Of a stretch of 64,000 nt of DNA, positions 57,738 to 64,000 are shown piece after piece. The DNA comes from Janthinobacterium lividum PAMC 25724 (GTDB lineage Bacteria > Pseudomonadota > Gammaproteobacteria > Burkholderiales > Burkholderiaceae_D). A program made the position numbers and the translations under genes. The notes beneath the pieces were generated by a model, which saw only the letters and a list, made by a program, of their open reading frames with translations, was not told the DNA's origin and searched no databases. Every line of letters starts with the position of its first letter. Position 1 is the first letter of the stretch. The stretch covers positions 248,001 to 312,000 of the forward strand of contig AHHB01000037.1 in the NCBI GenBank assembly GCA_000242815.2, given 5' to 3'.

Positions 57738-58550
57738 ATGGACCGCACGTATAGCTTTACCCTTCCCGCGCCGGAGCCCGCTGCGGGCAGTTTCACCACC
57801 GGCACCCTGGGCGCGAGGGTGGCAGCAAGGCTACACCAGCAAATCTACAACGATGGCTTGGCCAGCGGCACGCGCCTGCCCTCGGAGCAAGCCATGGCGA
57901 CGCACTTCGGCGTCAGCCGCACGGTGCTGCGCGAAGCCATCGCCCTGCTGCAGGCAGACGGCATCGTCGCCACGCGCAAGGGCAGCGGTACGTTCGTGTG
58001 CGCCCAAGATGGCGCGAAGACCGGCGAACTGGGCGACGAGCTGACGCAGCAATCCGTGCAATCGCTGTTAAACCTGATCGAAGTACGCCAGGGACTGGAA
58101 GCGGAAATCGCCGCACTGGCAGCCGTGCGGCGCACGCCGGGCCAACTGGCCGATATCGAACACGCGCTACGGCGCATCGAGGAAGCGGTGGCGGCCGGCG
58201 TCGATGGCGTGGAAGAAGACGTGCGCCTGCACCTGTGCATCGCCGAAGCGACCGGCAACCCTTATTGGCCCAAATTCGTGGCCATGTTTGCCGACCCGAT
58301 CCGCTCTGCCGTCAAAGTAACGCGCGCCAACGAAGCGCGGCGCGCGGACTTTTCCATCGAGGTGCGCCGCGAACATGAAAAGATCGTGCAAGCGATTGCC
58401 GACGGCGACCCGCAAGGTGCGCGCCAGGCGGCCATGGAACACATGCAGCACGCCGCCGAGCGTGTGCGCCTGGCCGACCGCGAATTCTGGCGCGGCGACG
58501 GCGGCGCGCTGGCGCGCACCCTGGGACGCGATCCCATCATGCAGAAATAG
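57738..58550 (+). CDS. GntR/FadR-type regulator of the tetronate operon
   Basis: A protein of about 270 aa with a GntR winged helix (HQQIYNDGLASGTRLPSEQAMATHFGVSRTVLREAIALL, GSGTFV) and an FCD effector domain (IEVRQGLEAEIAALAA, DVRLHLCIAEATGNPYW, EHEKIVQAIADGDPQGARQAAMEHM). The divergent position makes it the likely repressor of the threonate/erythronate genes. I prefer ATG 57738 because AAGG at 57725-57728 is too close to the ATG at 57729. Confidence 0.9.
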   Translation: MDRTYSFTLPAPEPAAGSFTTGTLGARVAARLHQQIYNDGLASGTRLPSEQAMATHFGVSRTVLREAIALLQADGIVATRKGSGTFVCAQDGAKTGELGDELTQQSVQSLLNLIEVRQGLEAEIAALAAVRRTPGQLADIEHALRRIEEAVAAGVDGVEEDVRLHLCIAEATGNPYWPKFVAMFADPIRSAVKVTRANEARRADFSIEVRREHEKIVQAIADGDPQGARQAAMEHMQHAAERVRLADREFWRGDGGALARTLGRDPIMQK

Positions 58551-58561
58551 CCTGCTGCCGT

Positions 58562-59188
58562 TCAGGGATAGCTTGGCCGACGCATCTGGAACAAGCTCTC
58601 CGGGCCGATCTCAAAATAGTCAGCCGGCCCGCCGCCGCGCAATATCGGCGCTGCGGCCGCCGTGTCGTACACACCGGCCTTGAGCAGATGGCGCGCGATA
58701 TGCACGCCCACCACTTCCCCCAGCACCAGCCAGCTACCGACGCCATCGCCGTTCAATCCTTGCAGCTCGATGATCTGCGTGCAGCGGCATTCGAACGCTA
58801 CCGGGCTTTCGGCCACGCGCGGCACCTTGACGACGCGCGAAGCAAGCGGGTTCAAGCCTGCCAACGCGAACTCGTCGACTTCGGCCGGCGCCGCTGCGCA
58901 ACTGACGTTCATGGCCTCGGCCAGCGGACGGGTCGCCAGATTCCAGACAAATTCGCCCGTCTGTTCGATATTGCGCAAGGTGTCCTTGCGGCCGATGCTG
59001 GAAAAACCGATCAGCGGCGGTGTGTAATTGAAGGCGTTGAAAAAACTGTAGGGCGCCAGGTTGAGCACGCCTTCGCCGCTGCGCGTGGCGATCCAACCGA
59101 TAGGACGCGGCCCCACGATGGCGTTGAAGGGATCGTGCGGCAGGCCGTGGCCCTGCGCAGGTTCATAAAAATGCATATCGTCGGCCAT
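58562..59188 (-). CDS. Flavin reductase-like domain protein
   Basis: A 208-aa flavoprotein of the flavin reductase/DIM6-NTAB family. FNAIVGPRPIGWIATRSGEGVLNLAPYSFFN and IGFSSIGRKDTLRNIEQTGEFVWNLAT are the FMN-binding blocks, and GEVVGVHIARHLL is in the C-terminal part. The substrate is unknown. The start at 59188 has AGGAA six bases before; the longer frame is not supported. Confidence 0.9.
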   Translation of the reverse strand: MADDMHFYEPAQGHGLPHDPFNAIVGPRPIGWIATRSGEGVLNLAPYSFFNAFNYTPPLIGFSSIGRKDTLRNIEQTGEFVWNLATRPLAEAMNVSCAAAPAEVDEFALAGLNPLASRVVKVPRVAESPVAFECRCTQIIELQGLNGDGVGSWLVLGEVVGVHIARHLLKAGVYDTAAAAPILRGGGPADYFEIGPESLFQMRRPSYP

Positions 59189-59466
59189 GCGTGTTCCTGT
59201 CATCATGGCGCTCACAGAAGCGCGCCTGGAGTGCCAGCTTAACAAAATAATCGCCCAGGCGCGTTTTTCACTACCCTCTAGGAGCGAAAGCTGCGCTCTC
59301 ACCGAAAGCTGTTTACCGCGCCGTTGCAAATTTGCATACTGCTGCCACCGTCGGCACGGAAAGCCTGAAACAGTTGCGCATCGACCTGGCGCAGCAGCTG
59401 GCAGCAAAAGATGGCCGCTGCCCTGCTCATCGTCCTTGCTCAAGATCAAGGGCTGACGCCCTGCCG

Positions 59467-59976
59467 TCATGGGCGCGCCAGCCGGTACACCACGCTATCG
59501 ATGTCGTAATGGCGTTGCATGCCCACGTATTGCATGCCCAGGCGCGTCATGACCTTGATCGAGGCGGCGTTGTCCGGGTGCGCCACGGCCACCACTTCAG
59601 GTGCACCAACGACGTCGAACGCATGCGCGACGATGGCGGCGGCGGCCTCGCTGGCGTAACCCTGGCCCCAGCTGGTGCGCGCCAGGCGCCAGCCGATTTC
59701 AAGCCGACTGTCTCTCTCGCCGCCTAGATGCTGCAGGCAGGCCATGCCCACCAGCGCACCATCGTCGAGGCGGATCAACGCCCACCATGAATAACCCCAT
59801 TCGGCCCAGCGCCCCATGGTGCGGACGATGGCCGCGCGCGTCGTCTCCTCCGTCTCCGGCTGACCCGCGTTCAGATAGGTCATGACCTCGGGATCGGTGT
59901 TGAGCGTGCGCATGCGCTCGTAATGGCTCTCGTTGATCGGCTCCAGGCGCAGGCGCGCCGTCGTCAGTATGGTCAT
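59467..59976 (-). CDS. GNAT-family acetyltransferase (RimJ/RimL type)
   Basis: A 169-aa N-acetyltransferase. TARLRLEPINESHYERM at the start and the acetyl-CoA loop IGWRLARTSWGQGYASEAAAAI, then NAASIKVMTRLGMQYVG, are the expected motifs. The acceptor is unknown. Confidence 0.92.
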   Translation of the reverse strand: MTILTTARLRLEPINESHYERMRTLNTDPEVMTYLNAGQPETEETTRAAIVRTMGRWAEWGYSWWALIRLDDGALVGMACLQHLGGERDSRLEIGWRLARTSWGQGYASEAAAAIVAHAFDVVGAPEVVAVAHPDNAASIKVMTRLGMQYVGMQRHYDIDSVVYRLARP

Positions 59977-59992
59977 CGCATTTCCCTAGACG

Positions 59993-60025
59993 AAAAAAAA
60001 GACGATACACGATCGTCTTTTTTTT
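59993..60025. terminator. Terminator after the phosphoribosyltransferase gene
   Basis: A8, stem GACGAT / ATCGTC with loop ACACG, then T8. It is symmetric, so it can act in both directions. Confidence 0.88.
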
Positions 60026-60041
60026 GCAAGCGCGCACGCAA

Positions 60042-60587
60042 TTACTTGCCTGCTTCGCCCTTCTTGATCCACGCCGCCAGCTGGTGCGGACGCAGGCCGT
60101 CGTAGTCTTCGAACGGCTGATGTATCCATGGATTATGCGGCAGCTCTTCGAGGAAATAGTCAGGACGCACGACGGAGCAGCCTTTGAGCCAGATTACGGC
60201 CGATTTGACTTCCGTCACGTCAGGGAAGTTATCCTTCAGGTGACGCGTGACTTTGTCCAGCGTGACGCCCGAATCGGCCAGGTCGTCGACCAGCAAGATG
60301 CGGCCAGCCAGCGGGCCCTTGGTCATGGTCATGTACTTGGCGATATCGAGGTCGCCGCGCACGGTGCCAGCGTCTTCGCGGTAGGAGCTGGTCGACAGGA
60401 TCGCCAGCGGCAAATCAAAAATGCGCGAAAACACGTCACCAGGACGCACACCGCCGCGCGCCAGGCAAAGCACCTGGTCAAATTTCCAGCCCGATTCATA
60501 GACCTTGAGCGCCAGGCGCTCGATCAGGCGGTGATACTCTTCCCAGTTGACCCAGAGATGTTGATCGTTCGATTGTGGGGTAGTCAT
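60042..60587 (-). CDS. Purine phosphoribosyltransferase (hypoxanthine/xanthine type)
   Basis: A 181-aa type I phosphoribosyltransferase. The PRPP loop ILLVDDLADSGVTL (about residues 97-110) and CLARGGVRPGDVFSR are clear, with WLKGCSVVRPDYFLEELP near the C-terminus. It probably salvages hypoxanthine, xanthine or guanine to the nucleotide; base specificity cannot be read from sequence. It follows purA on the same strand by 66 bases, so salvage and AMP synthesis are probably co-expressed. Confidence 0.9.
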   Translation of the reverse strand: MTTPQSNDQHLWVNWEEYHRLIERLALKVYESGWKFDQVLCLARGGVRPGDVFSRIFDLPLAILSTSSYREDAGTVRGDLDIAKYMTMTKGPLAGRILLVDDLADSGVTLDKVTRHLKDNFPDVTEVKSAVIWLKGCSVVRPDYFLEELPHNPWIHQPFEDYDGLRPHQLAAWIKKGEAGK

Positions 60588-60653
60588 GATAGTGAACTCT
60601 TATTATTAGCGTGATTAAAAAAATCCGCCTTGCGGCGGATTGTGTCCAGCAGC

Positions 60654-61970
<1,317 letters not shown>

Positions 61971-63131
61971 TCAACCTAAGTTTTTAAGAATCCAGCTACT
62001 ACCATTATCGGCAAGTACCAGCACGCGATCGCACTCGAACTCGTCTTGTTCATTACTGTGACCCGGCATACTCTGGATCACGACCTCGCCCGCCTTGCGC
62101 AACTCGGCGATTTTTTCCTTCAATTCTGGCGCGCTGCCCCATGGCGCACGGATCGAATGCTTCCGTTCCGCGGTCGGCAACAGGCGCGCCAGTTCGCGCA
62201 AATCGAGCGAGAAGCCGGTCGCGGGACGAGCCCGGCCGAACGCTTCGCCGACGTGGTCATAACGGCCGCCGCGCGCAACCGCGTTCGGCAAGCCAGGTAC
62301 ATACAGCGCAAACATCGCGCCGCTTTCATATTGATAGCCGCGCAGGTCGGCCAAGTCGATCGCCACTTCGGCGCGGCCCAGGGCAGATCCGGCCAGCGCG
62401 GCCAGTTCGGCCAGCGCCTTCAGCACGCCTGGCAGCGGCGGCAGCACTTCGCGCGCACGCGCCAGCACGTCGATGTCGCCGTACAGATTGGGCAAGGCCA
62501 GCAGCGCATCGCGCGTAACAGGATCGTAGGCGGCGGTCAGCGCACGCAAGCCCGGCGCATCTTTCGCGCGCAGCAAGGTGTACAGCGCAGCCTCGTCGCG
62601 CACGGCAGCGCCGTCTTGCGCAATGATAGCGCGCAACAGGCCGACATGCGACAAATCCAGGCGCACAGCATCAAAACCGGCCAATGCCAGCGAAGCGAGC
62701 GCCAATTCCTGGATCTCGGCGTCCGCTTCCAGGCCGGCATGGCCATAGATTTCGGCGCCGATCTGCAGCGGTTCGCGGGTGGCGTGCAGACCCGACGGAC
62801 GGGTGTGGAGCACGCTGCCGGCATAGCACAACCGGGTCACGGTGGCACGGTTGAGCAGGTGCGCGTCGATGCGCGCCACTTGCGTCGTCATGTCGGCACG
62901 CAGGCCTAGCATGCGGCCCGACAACTGGTCGACCAGTTTAAAGGTGCGCAGGTCGGTATCCTTGCCAGCGCCGGTCATCAGCGATTCGAGATACTCAAGC
63001 AGCGGCGGCATGACCAGTTCATATCCGTACAGACGGAAATTGTCCAGCATGCGGCGGCGCAGCTCTTCGATCTTACGCGCTTCCGACGGCAGAACATCGG
63101 CAATATTTTCGGGCAAAAGCCAATTCGGCAT
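61971..63131 (-). CDS. hisZ: ATP phosphoribosyltransferase regulatory subunit
   Basis: A 386-aa HisRS-like protein lacking tRNA charging; it activates the short form of HisG in histidine synthesis. [24 protein letters not shown], the motif-2-like [12 protein letters not shown] and [23 protein letters not shown] are typical. Start 63131 ([10 protein letters not shown]) was chosen. It is coupled to purA, as in other Burkholderiales. Confidence 0.95.
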   Translation of the reverse strand: MPNWLLPENIADVLPSEARKIEELRRRMLDNFRLYGYELVMPPLLEYLESLMTGAGKDTDLRTFKLVDQLSGRMLGLRADMTTQVARIDAHLLNRATVTRLCYAGSVLHTRPSGLHATREPLQIGAEIYGHAGLEADAEIQELALASLALAGFDAVRLDLSHVGLLRAIIAQDGAAVRDEAALYTLLRAKDAPGLRALTAAYDPVTRDALLALPNLYGDIDVLARAREVLPPLPGVLKALAELAALAGSALGRAEVAIDLADLRGYQYESGAMFALYVPGLPNAVARGGRYDHVGEAFGRARPATGFSLDLRELARLLPTAERKHSIRAPWGSAPELKEKIAELRKAGEVVIQSMPGHSNEQDEFECDRVLVLADNGSSWILKNLG

Positions 63132-63322
63132 GAGGGAGCGAGATACGGAAGAAAGTTGAAAAAATGCATAGTGCGAGGCAGCGGCAAGCGCGCCAGGCAA
63201 TAGGCCGAACCTGATATTTTACGCGAAAACACGGGCCTTTAGGGATAAGTTGTCCGACTCACTGCCGCACAGCCCTAAAAACACCGCATTTTACGCCTTA
63301 CCGCAACAAGCTGGCGCACCAC

Positions 63323-63354
63323 AAAAAACGGGGCCGGCAGCGATGCCGGCCCCG
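63323..63354 (-). terminator. Rho-independent terminator after hflC
   Basis: On the minus strand an 11-bp perfect stem CGGGGCCGGCA / TGCCGGCCCCG with a 4-base loop is followed by TTTTTT. It separates the hflK-hflC transcript from hisZ-purA. Confidence 0.9.
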
Positions 63355-63402
63355 CTCCTGCTGCCACCCGCCCTTGCGGCCAGATGCAGTCTGGATACTG
63401 CC

Positions 63403-64000
63403 TTACTTTTTGCCAGCAGCGGCTGCGCCGCCGCCCTTGAAGTACTTGAAGAATTCCGAACTCGGATCGACTACCATCACATCGCCCTTGTCCTTGAAGG
63501 TGGCGCGATAAGCTTCCAGGCTACGGTAAAACTTGTAGAACTCCGGATTCTTGCCAAACGCTTCCGCATAGATCTGCGACGCCTTCGCATCGCCTTCGCC
63601 GCGGATCTTTTCGGCTTCACGATACGCTTCGGCCAAGATCACCGTGCGCTGTTTGTCGGCGTCGGCGCGGATTTTCTCGGAGTCGGCCGAACCGGTCGAA
63701 CGCAGCTCATTGGCCACGCGCACGCGCTCGGACTTCATGCGTTCGTACACGGAGTTGTTGATCTGCTCGACGTAATCGACGCGTTTCAGGCGTACATCGA
63801 CGATGCCCACGCCGATGGCCTCGGCTTCGGCCGCCACCTTGGCCTTGATCGCCTGCATCACCTTGCCGCGTTCGCCCGAGATCACTTCGCGCACGGTACG
63901 CTTGGTGATTTCATCGTTCAGGGCGGCCTTGACGATTTGCGACATGCGGTTGCGGGCGCGGCTTTCATCGCCGCCGAAGCTGCGGAAATATTTCTTCGGA
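63403..64000 (-). CDS. hflC: HflC protease modulator, 5' end outside the window
   Basis: The C-terminal ~198 codons of HflC, a SPFH/band-7 inner-membrane protein that with HflK modulates FtsH proteolysis. The frame stays open to the window edge (KKYFRSFGGDESRARNRMSQIV), so the Met at 63945 is internal. IGVGIVDVRLKRVDYVEQINNSVYERMKSERVRVANELRSTG and ADADKQRTVILAEAYREAEKIRGEGDA.A are the conserved SPFH C-terminal blocks, ending VVDPSSEFFKYFK. Confidence 0.95.
   Translation of the reverse strand, partial: PKKYFRSFGGDESRARNRMSQIVKAALNDEITKRTVREVISGERGKVMQAIKAKVAAEAEAIGVGIVDVRLKRVDYVEQINNSVYERMKSERVRVANELRSTGSADSEKIRADADKQRTVILAEAYREAEKIRGEGDAKASQIYAEAFGKNPEFYKFYRSLEAYRATFKDKGDVMVVDPSSEFFKYFKGGGAAAAGKK

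Overview
The window looks like a chromosome segment of an Oxalobacteraceae betaproteobacterium (Janthinobacterium/Massilia/Duganella type). The basis is the high-GC backbone, the hflC / hisZ-purA-phosphoribosyltransferase order at the right end, the style of the type VI secretion (T6SS) locus, and a methyl-accepting chemotaxis protein ending in a WxxF-type tail. The left ~16 kb is different: visibly more AT-rich, full of insertion-sequence debris, and bounded on the right by a broken host gene.

Left region, 1-16,131 (probable genomic island, continuing beyond the left edge). Positions 8740 down to 1 on the minus strand hold a peptide secretion system. In order it has a small precursor with a double-glycine leader and a very unusual Gly/Ala - polyproline - Gly/Asp core, a DUF3857/transglutaminase-like exported protein, a decayed OmpA-like fragment, an HlyD-type membrane fusion protein, a GlcNAc-transferase-like (GT60/Skp1-type) glycosyltransferase, an ABC exporter with an intact C39 leader peptidase, and an exported protein cut by the window edge. 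I read this as a candidate glycosylated bacteriocin/microcin-like or adhesive secreted peptide system; the chemistry is inference. Remnants of IS5 and IS66 elements follow (about 9,010-10,060). Next comes a compact four-gene module of three large tyrosine recombinases plus a small coiled-coil protein (10,069-15,940), organised like Tn554, recombinase-in-trio or Gamma-Mobile-Trio elements. It abuts the first ~100 codons of a PA0069-type radical SAM gene, cut exactly at its Cys motif and preceded by a LexA (SOS) box.

Middle region, 16,500-39,000. A tRNA acp3U transferase (tapT), an IS4-type MITE with target duplication, a chemoreceptor, a Blc lipocalin and a periplasmic solute-binding protein precede a T6SS locus (20,986-38,152). 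The minus-strand set is tssA, clpV, tssE, hcp, tssC, tssB and a TPR lipoprotein. The plus-strand set is tssJ, tssK and tssL. A second minus-strand set is an OmpA protein, tagF, tssM and a TagX-like peptidoglycan peptidase. tssF, tssG and vgrG are not in the window. A frameshifted small membrane protein gene follows.

Right region, 39,000-64,000. This holds an alpha/beta hydrolase, an orphan 127-aa protein, four near-identical tRNA-Asn genes interspersed with small genes, a frameshifted AzgA-type purine permease, an aromatic aminotransferase divergent from uvrB, an SdpR/SdpI-like regulator-membrane protein pair with a palindromic operator, and an AraC regulator divergent from a DUF3224 protein. 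A tetronate (L-threonate/D-erythronate) catabolic operon follows (denD, otnI, otnC, otnK, ltnD, MFS transporter) with a consensus-like sigma70 promoter and a divergent GntR/FadR-type regulator. A flavin reductase-like protein, a GNAT acetyltransferase, a phosphoribosyltransferase, purA, hisZ and the 3' part of hflC complete the window. Many start sites were moved inward from the longest open frame on ribosome-binding-site and family grounds, as stated in each entry.
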